Shown: one piece after another, positions 1 through 8,028 of the stretch
Layout: each line of letters opens with the position of its first letter
How positions within the stretch are numbered: the first letter of the stretch is position 1
Origin: Paenibacillus sp. FSL W8-0186
Lineage (GTDB): Bacteria; Bacillota; Bacilli; Paenibacillales; Paenibacillaceae
NCBI RefSeq assembly: GCF_037969765.1
Contig: NZ_CP150207.1
Location: 3,093,001-3,157,000 of the forward strand
Direction of reading: 5' to 3'
Length of the DNA: 64,000 nucleotides
Program-made: the position numbers and the translations under genes
The notes under the pieces: model-generated
Database searches by the model: none
Told to the model about the DNA's origin: nothing
The model's input: the letters and a program-made list of their open reading frames with translations, nothing else

Positions 1-1018
1 CGCTATTGCCCTCGGCGGTATAAATCGAAGAATAGGGCAGCCAGCTTGCTTCCTCCTTCGCCTGCTTCCCGTCCACATCCATATGGACGCGTACCTGGTC
101 CTTCTGGACATCGATGATTTTCCCTTCCAGCGAGGCTCCCGCCAGCGGCGTATTGAGAATTTTGTTCTGCCGGATGCCTCTCTCCGGGCTAAGTATGTAT
201 TGATGCCGCAGCTCTCCTCCTGTAAATCGCGTGACCGCAGAGAAGATGACCAGCTCCTGTCCCGCGAATGCCAGGATATCGCCTAGCGGATACCAGTTCA
301 CCAGGTCTACCGCATAGCGGGTAAAATCATATGGATGCAAATCCGCAGCTCCGTCACCACGCGCCTCCTCCAGAGCACTTAAATCACGCTGAATTGTATA
401 AGGGGTATCTTCCGGCAGCGGATGAAGCCGGCCCAGAGGGAGCCCCATCCACAGCTTCGGAGACGCTGCCGCAGATTCCGCAATGACGACAGCCCCAAAC
501 CGCGAAGCTACCCTCTTCAGAAATTGCCAGTCGGTCTCTTTATACTGCAGTGTAAACTGGCCGATACGCTGATGGCTCATGGCGTTATCGATAAAATCCG
601 ATCCAGGGTAAGCCGCTAGGACCGACTCTACTAATTCGCTGCATTTCATCTCCCGATTTTGGTAAGAACGGGTTCTGGCTTGAACATCCATCAGGGCTGA
701 GCAGGAAACAGCCGTCAACTCGACATAGTATATGCCCCGCACAACGCGAACCGCGATCGTGTCCAGAATCCCCTGGAACAGAGTACGCTTGGTCTTTCCC
801 TGCTCGTCCGTTTCTTCCAACGCGATCGGGTCCTGACTTCTAGCCTCTTGAATATAACGATCCTTGTCTTCCTCCGGCACAATCCCGGTTAACCACAGCC
901 TGGCGTGCTCACCTACGTTCCGCTCTAGTCGCAGCTCGCTAATTTGTTGTATGCGGTAAGGCCACACGAGCCGCACTTGGCCATATCCTGCTGCTGCCTG
1001 TGTCGACTCTGCTTGCAC
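1..1018 (-). CDS. VgrG/GPD-family spike protein (partial, 3' end outside window)
   Basis: Paralogue of the complete VgrG-like protein at 3403-4830. The start is GTG at 1018, six bases after an AGGAGGT ribosome binding site. 339 codons are open to the window edge. The product contains the phage late control D/GPD fold: residues such as YKETDWQFLKRVASRFG match YLETDWQFLTRLASRLR in the paralogue. Near the edge it enters the OB-fold segment (KDQVRVHMDVDGKQ, then YSSIYTAEGNS). By family knowledge such proteins form the trimeric hub/spike at the tip of contractile tails, T6SS or extracellular injection systems. It is the last gene seen in the minus-strand cassette, so tube, sheath or effector genes could lie beyond position 1. 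The C-terminal spike or effector extension cannot be seen. Family call is firm; the system type is inferred. Confidence 0.85.
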   Translation of the reverse strand, partial: MQAESTQAAAGYGQVRLVWPYRIQQISELRLERNVGEHARLWLTGIVPEEDKDRYIQEARSQDPIALEETDEQGKTKRTLFQGILDTIAVRVVRGIYYVELTAVSCSALMDVQARTRSYQNREMKCSELVESVLAAYPGSDFIDNAMSHQRIGQFTLQYKETDWQFLKRVASRFGAVVIAESAAASPKLWMGLPLGRLHPLPEDTPYTIQRDLSALEEARGDGAADLHPYDFTRYAVDLVNWYPLGDILAFAGQELVIFSAVTRFTGGELRHQYILSPERGIRQNKILNTPLAGASLEGKIIDVQKDQVRVHMDVDGKQAKEEASWLPYSSIYTAEGNS

Positions 1019-1102
1019 ATCATTACCTCCTGTCTGTCGCTAAATGATTCGTACAGCTGGTATTCATTTTCCAAAATAAATCCGTTCCTTTTCCTACCTG
1101 AC

Positions 1103-1543
1103 TCACCCCACCGACGTTCCATCGAGTTCCTGGCCGTCGTCCTCAATCTGAATAAGTCCGCCGTGGATGCAAAAGGTCGTGCAGTCGCTGAGCAGCGCTG
1201 GCTCTCCTTCAATCAGAACATCCTCTTTACCCCCGGCCCATTTCTCTGCAATGACGGGAACGCAAGGCGCTTTTTGCAAACCTTCGATATCCATCTCCCC
1301 GTTCTGCACCGCCGGATTCAGCATGCTGAAGCAGTTGCCAAAAGGGATGATATTCACCATAGGCTCATAATCCGCAACATTCATTTGCGCCTTCTCCTTC
1401 AAATGCACGCCATGACACAGCGGTGTCTTCAGCCGGTTCAATTGCGTTCCGCAGCTGCAGCTTAAGATTGCACCGGCCACGACATAGCTTTTCTGTTCTT
1501 CGCCTGCTGTTTCATTGGTGGAATATGCACCGACAATTTCCAT
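1103..1543 (-). CDS. DUF4280 (PAAR-like) protein
   Basis: 146-residue protein. The ATG at 1543 follows a GAGGAGG site and is preferred over an upstream in-frame start at 1585. It has the DUF4280 pattern: VVAGAILSCSCGT near the N-terminus, a central NIIPFGNCFSMLNPA, then PCVPVIAEKWAGG and a C-terminal CIHGGLIQIEDDGQ. DUF4280 proteins are PAAR-like and are thought to cap the spike of contractile systems or carry effectors. Several cysteines are evenly spread, as in the family. It lies between the two VgrG-like genes in one minus-strand run, which supports a tip role. No toxin domain is fused to it. Confidence 0.8.
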   Translation of the reverse strand: MEIVGAYSTNETAGEEQKSYVVAGAILSCSCGTQLNRLKTPLCHGVHLKEKAQMNVADYEPMVNIIPFGNCFSMLNPAVQNGEMDIEGLQKAPCVPVIAEKWAGGKEDVLIEGEPALLSDCTTFCIHGGLIQIEDDGQELDGTSVG

Positions 1544-1581
1544 CTTCGAACAACCTCCTCGCTCGGGTTCACTCAACTTTC

Positions 1582-2145
1582 TCAACTGCCGTAAGCAGCT
1601 TCGCTGCTTCCAGTCCCCGTCCGCTCAACGCGCGTTAACCGGATTCCGTCAAAATCTCTGCGCAATAGGCTTTCCGCCAGCGCCAGATGAACCAAAATCT
1701 GTGTCTCCGCAATACCGGCCACTTGGAACAGCATCCATGAATTTAGCTGTTCTCCCTCTACCACGAGACGACGAAGCGCCCCATCCGGCCGAAACTCGCT
1801 CTCCGCAGACAAACAGCCAACCCGCGGCGGGATCATCAGCCAATAGGTCTCGCTATGCTTGCGCCGAAGATCCAGCAAACGCACCGCGAAGAACTTCATC
1901 CGCGGACAGAATTTCTCGACTAATAGCTTCAGCCGGGTCGATAACAAGGGCAGCGGATGCTCCAAATAATCCGGGTATTGCACCCGCTCGGCGTCCTGGA
2001 TCGCAAATTGCAAGCTGACTTCATGGAGCGCATGACAGCCTTCCTCCGTCAGCATTTCTTTGGTGATCTCCGCAAAAACACCCACAGGAACAGCCGGGTC
2101 ATGCACACGCTCGTCCACGCTCAGCTTGAACAAATCAAGCTCCAT
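1582..2145 (-). CDS. Imm11/DUF1629-like protein
   Basis: 187 residues. The start overlaps the 3' end of the pentapeptide gene by 11 bases and is preceded by GAGAGGTG. The architecture resembles the Imm11 (DUF1629) family: a region about the size and expected values of residue stretches (CPRMKFFAVRLLD), a middle strand with YWLMIPPRVGCLSAE, and a C-terminal LFQVAGIAETQILVHLAL followed by FDGIRLTRV. Imm11-type proteins occur as immunity or accessory proteins near polymorphic toxins and T6SS-like loci. No partner toxin is seen in the window; the candidates are the pentapeptide protein or a gene beyond position 1. The family assignment is from pattern recognition only. Confidence 0.5.
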   Translation of the reverse strand: MELDLFKLSVDERVHDPAVPVGVFAEITKEMLTEEGCHALHEVSLQFAIQDAERVQYPDYLEHPLPLLSTRLKLLVEKFCPRMKFFAVRLLDLRRKHSETYWLMIPPRVGCLSAESEFRPDGALRRLVVEGEQLNSWMLFQVAGIAETQILVHLALAESLLRRDFDGIRLTRVERTGTGSSEAAYGS

Positions 2146-3358
2146 CGAGATTCACCTCTCTCTCGGCTTCGGTGAAATAAGCAAGCAAGGCTCGCCGCGC
2201 AGCCTGGGTACTGGTACCGGCAATGCTCTCATCGATGAGCGCTCCGTCCAGGTTGGCACCGGTAAAATCAGCGTCCGTTAATACCGCATTCGTAAAATCA
2301 GCACCCTGAACATTGGCTCCAATAAAGCTAGCACCAGTCAGATTCGCGCCGATAAACCGGGCACCGCGCAGATTCGCACTCGTGAAATCGGCCTCGGATA
2401 AATCCGCCCCGGCAAAATTCACGCCAATGAACCCGGGAATGTCCCATTCCTCCGTGCCTGCCGTACCGCTCATCCCTTCAACGAATCTGAAATCCGCCCC
2501 TTGCAGGCCGCAATACTCAAAGCTGGCTTCATGCAAGAAAGATCCTGAGAAGTTCGCGCCTGCAAGCATGCATCTCTCAAAGCGCGTGCCGACCAGCATG
2601 CATTCCGCCAGCTGGCTGTCCTTCAACCGCGTATCCTCGAACCGTGCGTAGCGAAAATCCAATGCGCTGTAATCCCCGTCAGCCAAATCCAGCTTGCGGT
2701 ATACCTCGTAAGCGTATTCGGCCTCTTTTCCCGCCTCAAGCCATTCCTTCACCTCTGCGCTGTCCAAATTCCGCTCGTCCAGCTTATAGACGACCTCGCT
2801 GTGATCCAAATACTCGCCTACGCGGATTTCAACCACCGCCTCCTTATCAAGCTGGATGAATTCCTCCAGCCGCACAGCTTCAGGCATCGCCTGGCGAATT
2901 AACGCAACGACATAGCCATGAACATAGGCGGCTTCATGCTGCATTTCCATCTCCACATCCATCTCGCTGATCTGTCCCGCATATTCCCGCCGTCTGGACA
3001 TGACCGCTTCCTTCCACTTCTCCAGCGGCAAGTAAGCCCATTTGGCCTCATAGCTGCATCTGACGGGCTGGGGATCCATAAACCAGTTCTCGTCCTGCGC
3101 CTCCCCTAAATACGTCATCTTTCCGTTTTGCATCGCCGTCCGCAGCATCGAATAGGTCAAATAGCCGATCCGTTCCTTCTTCCCCGCAGCCTGAAGCTCC
3201 AGCAGCTGCCGGCACCAGGCCCGAAACGAAGCGATGAACTCCCTGATCAGCTCCGGACGCCAGCCTTGATAAGTCTGTTCCAGCTGCTCGAGCATGATCT
3301 GCCGCTGCGGACGAATCACCTCGTCGCGAAAATGAGCCAGCGCACTTTCATTCCTCAA
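2135..3358 (-). CDS. Pentapeptide-repeat protein of the injection cassette
   Basis: 407 residues from a TTG start with an AAGGAGC site eight bases upstream. Residues 1 to about 230 form a mostly helical region I do not recognise, with conserved-looking tryptophans. From about residue 235 to the C-terminus it is built of A(D/N)LXX pentapeptide repeats, clearest in ADLSEADFTSANLRGARF and following units; these fold as a right-handed quadrilateral beta-helix. A short non-repeat loop (SGTAGTEEWDIPG) interrupts the helix. Such proteins recur in Gram-positive and Gram-negative spike clusters, possibly as adaptors or effectors; the role here is inferred from position between the VgrG-like and Imm11-like genes. 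Confidence 0.75.
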   Translation of the reverse strand: MRNESALAHFRDEVIRPQRQIMLEQLEQTYQGWRPELIREFIASFRAWCRQLLELQAAGKKERIGYLTYSMLRTAMQNGKMTYLGEAQDENWFMDPQPVRCSYEAKWAYLPLEKWKEAVMSRRREYAGQISEMDVEMEMQHEAAYVHGYVVALIRQAMPEAVRLEEFIQLDKEAVVEIRVGEYLDHSEVVYKLDERNLDSAEVKEWLEAGKEAEYAYEVYRKLDLADGDYSALDFRYARFEDTRLKDSQLAECMLVGTRFERCMLAGANFSGSFLHEASFEYCGLQGADFRFVEGMSGTAGTEEWDIPGFIGVNFAGADLSEADFTSANLRGARFIGANLTGASFIGANVQGADFTNAVLTDADFTGANLDGALIDESIAGTSTQAARRALLAYFTEAEREVNLDGA

Positions 3359-3402
3359 CTTGATCGCTCCTTTCTTGTCCTTCCTGAACCGGAGAACCAG
3401 GA

Positions 3403-4830
3403 TTAGTTCGTCTTCAGCTCCAGTCCCGAAATCACCGTGCGGCCGTCCATTTCGATGGTGCTCGTCTCGTTGCTCGTCAGCGTAATTTTCTCCTTGGCGG
3501 AAATCGTAATATTCTGCTCGGCATTCATCAGAATGTCCTCCTTCGCAACCAGCTTGATTTCCTTGCTGCTGGATATTTCGATGCCGCCGCTCTCGCTCAG
3601 GCGGATAAATATCTCGCCGTCCTTTCCTGTAATGACCACTTCCTCCGGCGTCATCATCAGCTCCTTGCCAGCGGCTGTCCGGAAATATTTGTGATCGGGG
3701 TTGCCCAGCTTGTTCGTCTCGCCTTCGTCGGAATTTTGCCGCACCGAGCTGCTGGCCACGCCCTCCTCCTCCCGGTTGCCGGGAAAATAGACGCGCACAT
3801 GGTCGCCGACCTCAGGCATGCAATACCAGCCGCTGTTCCCCTCGGCCGTATATACCGAGGCATACGGAAAGCAATGCGCATCGCTGGCCTGCTGGACATC
3901 GTCGATGGCGAGGTGAACTTTGACCGTGTCCTTCTGTACGGCAATGACTTGTCCCTGAATGGAGACGCCGATAATTTGATCATTGTAAAAAGGATTCGGC
4001 CGCAGCCCCTCCCGGGAGCTTAAAGTATAGCGGTGGGTCAGCTGACCTTGCTTCATTTCGGTCCATGCCTCAATGACATACAGCAAGGACCCTTTGAACT
4101 GGACAGTATCCCCAAGCTGGAACACCCGCTCCGACTCTACTTCGTAATAGATATAGTCGTTCTCCTGGACCTTGGCGCTTGTGTTCTGCGTCGTATGGCG
4201 ATACGGGTCCATCCGCTTCGTGATTTGATAGTGGCTCTCCTTAATCGCTCCTTTGATGCTGCCATCCGGCAAGCCGAAGAAGAATTTAGGCTCGTCAAAG
4301 ACGACCGAAGGAATCAGCACGGTGCGCAGCCGCGAGGCCAGCCGGGTCAGGAACTGCCAATCCGTCTCCAGGTACTGCATCGTGAACCGCCCGATTGCCC
4401 CGCCTCCGGTCGCCTCGTCGATAATGTCAATGCCCGGGTAAGGCGCTTTGACCACATTCAGCAGGTCGGGATACGTCATATTTTTATTCTGGAAGGAACG
4501 GCTTCTTTTTTTCACATCCAGCTCAAAGGTATGCGACACCGCTTCGACTTCCAAATGATATACGCCCCGGACGGCCTTCACGGCAATGTTCCGCACGATG
4601 CCGCAGAACAGCGGGGACAGTGTGCCCTGCTCGTTGCGCTGGCTGATCTTTACGGTGGTTCTGGCATCGCACATGAGCACATAGCTGTCCTTTACCTCCT
4701 CAGACACAATGCCCGTGAATTTCAAACAAGCGTGATCATTCACTTTCTTCGCAATCGTCAGCTCGAGCAAATTCACCAGCTCAAACGGGCTGACGACCAG
4801 ACTGTCGTAAGTAAGAGCTGCCTCTGTCAT
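3403..4830 (-). CDS. VgrG/Pvc8-family contractile injection spike protein
   Basis: 475 residues, ATG after GGAGGTG, overlapping the upstream gene by 4 bases (translational coupling). Residues about 1-285 resemble phage late control D/gp27 (LETDWQFLTRLASRLR, PYRHTTQNTSAKVQ). About 290-375 is a gp5-type OB fold (GQVIAVQKDTVKVHLAID, WYCMPEVGDHVRVYFPG). Residues 385-470 are short alternating strands (IKLVAKEDILMNAEQNITI) typical of a trimeric beta-helix spike. These are the hub and puncturing parts of T6SS, phage tails and extracellular injection systems. No C-terminal toxin is attached. Length is near the minimal size for the family. It is paralogous to the protein at 1-1018. Confidence 0.88.
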   Translation of the reverse strand: MTEAALTYDSLVVSPFELVNLLELTIAKKVNDHACLKFTGIVSEEVKDSYVLMCDARTTVKISQRNEQGTLSPLFCGIVRNIAVKAVRGVYHLEVEAVSHTFELDVKKRSRSFQNKNMTYPDLLNVVKAPYPGIDIIDEATGGGAIGRFTMQYLETDWQFLTRLASRLRTVLIPSVVFDEPKFFFGLPDGSIKGAIKESHYQITKRMDPYRHTTQNTSAKVQENDYIYYEVESERVFQLGDTVQFKGSLLYVIEAWTEMKQGQLTHRYTLSSREGLRPNPFYNDQIIGVSIQGQVIAVQKDTVKVHLAIDDVQQASDAHCFPYASVYTAEGNSGWYCMPEVGDHVRVYFPGNREEEGVASSSVRQNSDEGETNKLGNPDHKYFRTAAGKELMMTPEEVVITGKDGEIFIRLSESGGIEISSSKEIKLVAKEDILMNAEQNITISAKEKITLTSNETSTIEMDGRTVISGLELKTN

Positions 4831-5495
4831 ACTTCCGCACCTCCCTGTCCCGATTCCCTGAGGTCAGAAGGTGCATCTTTGTCCGTCATACGCAGCGATG
4901 CCATGATGCTCTTAGCTACCGGCCTCCAATCGTTCATCTCTTGATCCAGACAATTGAAGGTGCACATGAGCGCCCGGCCCTCGAGCGAAAGGAAAAACAT
5001 GAAGTTATAAATGCTTCCATTCATCACCGGCGTGACGAACTCGCAATAACCGACGGCTGCATTAGGCGACTGAACTACGCCGTCTCCGTACCATTTGAGA
5101 ATTTTTTGCGTTCGGCGGAGAATCTGCGTGATGCCTTGCGTGAATTCCTCAATCTCCCTGCCCCGCACCGGAGTTGCAGTATGATTGAAGGCGACATTAA
5201 TCGTGCTAAGCGCGTTGGTGTAGATCAGCTGGGGTCTGCGCTCTGACGGGTACTTCAAAGCTGCCATTTGCGAGGTCATCGGCTTGAACATGCTGGGCAT
5301 CACCAAAGACAACTGATCCTCGAACAAAGCGTACCGCTGAAAAGACAGCGTCTCCCGCCCTACCTGTACAAACGGCTGATCCAGCTTCACCTCGGCAAAA
5401 TCCTGCCACGTCTTCCCGGCCGCCGCATTCTCCTGCGTCTGCTGGGCTTGCTGCCTCTGCAGCATGGCGATCATCGTTTCATCCAAATGCTTCAC
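4827..5495 (-). CDS. DcrB/EagR-like protein of the injection cassette
   Basis: 222 residues, GTG start after GGAAGGAG. The first gene of the minus-strand spike cassette. After a glutamine-rich N-terminal helix (about residues 1-30) the protein alternates strands and helices, with FEDQLSLVMPSMFKPM, STINVAFNHT and a C-terminal ALMCTFNCLDQEMNDWRPVAKSI segment. This layout recalls DcrB/DUF1795 proteins, which in Proteobacterial T6SS (EagR) act as effector chaperones. No signal peptide. The homology is a fold-level impression and not a motif match. Position immediately before, and overlapping, the VgrG-like gene agrees with a chaperone or adaptor role. Confidence 0.45.
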   Translation of the reverse strand: MKHLDETMIAMLQRQQAQQTQENAAAGKTWQDFAEVKLDQPFVQVGRETLSFQRYALFEDQLSLVMPSMFKPMTSQMAALKYPSERRPQLIYTNALSTINVAFNHTATPVRGREIEEFTQGITQILRRTQKILKWYGDGVVQSPNAAVGYCEFVTPVMNGSIYNFMFFLSLEGRALMCTFNCLDQEMNDWRPVAKSIMASLRMTDKDAPSDLRESGQGGAEV

Positions 5496-5642
5496 AAATC
5501 TTCGCTCCTTCCGAATTTGAAAATTTTGAGACTTTCTATTGTTATCGGAAGAAATCGTTATTTATTTGAATATTTTCCCTTAAAAGATTGTATTTTGGAT
5601 AACATTCGCCCGATGCTCTATCGGCTCTCTCTGAAATAGACA

Positions 5643-5679
5643 AAGAGACTACCGCAGTTACAGCTGCAAATAGTCTCTT
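5643..5679. other. Stem-loop upstream of the spike cassette
   Basis: Perfect 9-bp inverted repeat AAGAGACTA/TAGTCTCTT, with an inner GCAG/CTGC pairing. No T-run follows on either strand, so it is not a classical terminator. It could be a leader structure or operator of the cassette. Confidence 0.45.
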
Positions 5680-5690
5680 GATAGGGAGTC

Positions 5691-5720
5691 GATAGGATTT
5701 GATAGGATTTGATAGGATTT
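5691..5720. repeat. 10-bp direct tandem repeat (GATAGGATTT x3)
   Basis: Three exact copies of GATAGGATTT in a row, followed by degenerate GATGGGAAGT GATGGG. Preceded by GATAGGGAGTC. Confidence 0.8.
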
Positions 5721-5977
5721 GATGGGAAGTGATGGGCGAATCACCGTCGGTCTGCTCTCGGGAACGGACACCAGATGCGCTATTTGCACCATTTCTCCTT
5801 TTTTCACGAGCTAGCGGACACAGATGAACTTATTTGCTCAAAAAGCACCTGCTTCCAGCCCCATATGATGGAATAGCGGAACTACGGTCCGTTAGTCTCG
5901 CTTGTTATGGCTTTTTTCGGAAATAGTGGAACCAGGGTCCATAAGCAGATAGTCAGCGTGCACCCGAGCAAAAAAAA

Positions 5978-6012
5978 CACGACCTCTTAGCCTCAGACTA
6001 AGCCGATCGTGT
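5978..6012 (-). terminator. Rho-independent terminator of the 148-codon membrane protein gene
   Basis: Inverted repeat with CACGA...CTTAG and CTAAG...TCGTG arms. Read on the minus strand it is followed by a run of eight T, directly after the stop at 6023. Confidence 0.75.
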
Positions 6013-6022
6013 CCTGTTACGG

Positions 6023-6445
6023 TTAGCGGGAAAGCCGCCTCTCTTCTATCATTTGCGTAGATTCGCTTCTAAATGCCTCCAGATTATGTTCGACAAGGGT
6101 AACCTGGGTATCATCCAGCAGAATATAGGCCGGAATTTGGCGGATGTCCACTTCATCGCGAATTTGCTTGCCCTCACCCGAGTCTATGGTCAATACACCT
6201 GCTTGGCTAAAATAGCCCGGATACGCACCTATCATCTCATTGAGTATGTAAGTTTGGTTGGTATAGTCGGTCTCCTCCGCCAGGATCAGCAGCGAAAAGG
6301 CGTAGTTGTCCTGCGACAAATACGGACCGAAGACATCCTGGTCTTTCCTGTCGTTTGAGCCGAGCAATCCAGAAATGATCATGAGCAGTACAATGACGAG
6401 CCCCGCCTTAAAAATACGCGCTGATTTCCCCGTTTGCATTCTCAA
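6023..6445 (-). CDS. Small membrane-anchored protein of unknown function
   Basis: About 140 residues. The start is uncertain: AAAAGGAG at about 6456-6463 favours the TTG at 6445, while an ATG lies at 6439. One transmembrane segment (AGLVIVLLMIISGLLG) lies near the N-terminus. The outer part has a strand-rich fold with IPAYILLDDTQVTL near the C-terminus, which recalls the cis-proline region of a thioredoxin-like fold, but no CXXC motif is present. The gene stands alone with its own terminator. No function assigned. Confidence 0.6.
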   Translation of the reverse strand: MRMQTGKSARIFKAGLVIVLLMIISGLLGSNDRKDQDVFGPYLSQDNYAFSLLILAEETDYTNQTYILNEMIGAYPGYFSQAGVLTIDSGEGKQIRDEVDIRQIPAYILLDDTQVTLVEHNLEAFRSESTQMIEERRLSR

Positions 6446-6510
6446 TTCAGGCAATCTCCTTTTTTCCAAAATACGTCAAGTCGTACATATTGTATCATCA
6501 ATCCGCCAAA

Positions 6511-6543
6511 AAGAAGACACCGAGATCAAAATCTCGGCGTCTT
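6511..6543 (-). terminator. Terminator downstream of the GH3 remnant
   Basis: Stem GAAGAC-CCGAGAT / ATCTCGG-GTCTTC with a four-base loop, followed on the minus strand by TTTTT. It resembles the hairpin after the intact GH3 gene (7985-8022), which suggests it was part of the duplicated segment. Confidence 0.75.
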
Positions 6544-6716
6544 CGCCTACGGTGAAGCCTTGCTCCATCAATGAATAGGATTCAACTAACTCTACGCTAT
6601 TGCTTTACTTTTACTAATCGAGCTTTACCTCCAACTGTTGCGTTCTATCCTCATGAATGATGTTTTACCTCAATCTATGGTGTTTATCTCCCTTAGTCGG
6701 CCTATCCCCTCTCCGC

Positions 6717-6870
6717 TTATGGTGAAGGGTTAAAGTTCTGCAAGCCGTAGCCGTAAGGGAATATAGCGGATTCCCAAATGCCTTGATGGTAAGATTTGGC
6801 CTGAGGATTGTCATGGTAGATCGACTGCCAAAAGACGTTCGAAAGGATGTTAGCCTTCCTTGGATGAAAG
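6717..6870 (-). pseudogene. Remnant of a GH3 glycosidase gene (duplicated 3' end with internal deletion)
   Basis: A 62-codon reading frame contains two stretches also present in the GH3 protein at 8029-11820. One has WQSIYHDNPQAKSYHQGI (intact gene: WQSIYHDNPQAKSYYQGI). The other is the extreme C-terminus FPYGYGLQNFNPS. In the intact gene the two pieces are about 500 bp apart; here they are joined with only a few codons between. DNA of 6781-6858 is nearly identical to 8582-8660. The first about 20 codons (6845-6905) do not match clearly. A degenerate duplicate with no catalytic residues. Confidence 0.85.
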
Positions 6871-7090
6871 TTAGGAAGATTCGTCATCTCTACGAATAAC
6901 CTCAACAGTCAAGCCTGGTATTCCTCTCAATAATCAATCTTTCTCTAATTCATGAACATAAATTTCATCAAAAAGCCCATGATTCCCAATATGATTCCAA
7001 TGTACATCTAGAAAAATAAATCAATAGTAATATACTCCCGTAAATTATGTTAATATTATGGGTAATATTACCTGCTGGGGGAGAAGAAAG

Positions 7091-7675
7091 ATGAAAGCTC
7101 TTAGAGTTATTAGTGCAACGATATTATTTATTATTGCTGCTATATTCTTCATATTATTTATGCTTGATGTGTTGATTCCCGAACTTGAAGACGGCGGTTT
7201 TTTTATCATTATTGCGGTTGTTTTTTTTGTGGGCGGGCTTCTTGTAAAGGGAAAATCAAAAGCAGTTCTTGCTAGACAAGCAAAGAAAATGGAATTAAAG
7301 AAACTGGGTCTTATTGTATCAACGAAACTTCACCATGTTGCAGGTCTTCCGATTACCCAATATACGTATTGTGATCTTTATTTAACCAAAGACAACCTTA
7401 CTGTTGTAGGTGGCGGCACAACATTTAATCTGGCAATTCATCAGATTAGAGCGGTAGAAGTAAAAACAGATATAGAAATGACTCAAATCATAACACTAGG
7501 GGAGATAGTAAGGGGAAAAGCTGAATATTATTTAAACATTAACTATTCAAATTCATTCGGCGGAATATCTACATTAATGTTTAACGGTGGTAGAATTAAC
7601 TGGAAGGTTAATAATATCGCCAATAAGATCAAACCTTTGATAACAGAAAATAACTTTGATGCTGTTCAACTTTAA
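7091..7675 (+). CDS. Two-pass membrane protein of unknown function
   Basis: 194 residues. The ATG at 7091 follows GGGGGAGAAG and is preferred to an in-frame start at 7058. Two hydrophobic segments (ILFIIAAIFFILFMLDVLI and FIIIAVVFFVGGLLV) occupy the first about 55 residues, followed by basic residues and a soluble strand-rich domain of about 135 residues that may be cytoplasmic. The gene and its flanks are clearly more AT-rich than the neighbourhood, suggesting acquisition. It is not obviously in an operon. No family recognised. Confidence 0.7.
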   Translation: MKALRVISATILFIIAAIFFILFMLDVLIPELEDGGFFIIIAVVFFVGGLLVKGKSKAVLARQAKKMELKKLGLIVSTKLHHVAGLPITQYTYCDLYLTKDNLTVVGGGTTFNLAIHQIRAVEVKTDIEMTQIITLGEIVRGKAEYYLNINYSNSFGGISTLMFNGGRINWKVNNIANKIKPLITENNFDAVQL

Positions 7676-7684
7676 TGTTCATTG

Positions 7685-7715
7685 AAACGCTCAAGTGTGG
7701 GCGTTTTTTATTTTT
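7685..7715 (+). terminator. Rho-independent terminator after the 194-residue membrane protein
   Basis: AACGC/GCGTT stem (7686-7690 with 7701-7705), then a T-rich run TTTTATTTTT, right after the stop at 7675. Confidence 0.8.
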
Positions 7716-7984
7716 CCCTAAATAAGGTTGTTTATCAATATTCACCTAATAGAACCAGTATCACTAAGATTACTCAGAATTGATACCGGATTTCCTCTTT
7801 GAATTTTTTTGGAATACAATAATTTTGTAATTGATAAAATCCCACGTATCCCCTGTACAATTAAGATTCTAAATTCTTACATAAGTATTTGCCGTTTTAT
7901 TTATCTCTTTTAAATATACATAACTCCAAATAGCATTCGAAATTCGATCGTCATGCGTGCCGTTAATCGATTACTTTCTTGCCA
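7716..7984. other. AT-rich intergenic region
   Basis: Between the plus-strand terminator and the GH3 3' end. I see no open frame with a ribosome binding site and no repeat. Confidence 0.5.
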
Positions 7985-8022
7985 ATGAGAAGACGCCGAG
8001 AATGAATTCTCGACGTCCTAAT
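7985..8022 (-). terminator. Terminator of the GH3 gene
   Basis: Stem GACGCCGAGAAT/ATTCTCG-CGTC just after the GH3 stop. The minus-strand tail TTCTCATT is only weakly T-rich. Similar in sequence to 6511-6543. Confidence 0.6.
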
Positions 8023-8028
8023 TTTAAC

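Larger units (their letters stand above)
5496..6022. other. Intergenic region with repeats and hairpins
   Basis: No convincing gene. It holds a stem-loop (5643-5679, arms AAGAGACTA/TAGTCTCTT), a 10-bp tandem repeat (5691-5720), and two copies of a dispersed element around 5872-5960 (TAGCGGAACTACGGTCC and TAGTGGAACCAGGGTCC). The upstream promoter of the spike cassette should lie near 5500-5640, which is AT-rich. Confidence 0.6.

Noticed and set aside
4033-4944. 303-codon plus-strand frame opposite the VgrG-like gene
   Set aside because: Antisense shadow of a clear spike protein; no ribosome binding site and arginine/histidine-rich composition typical of non-coding frames.
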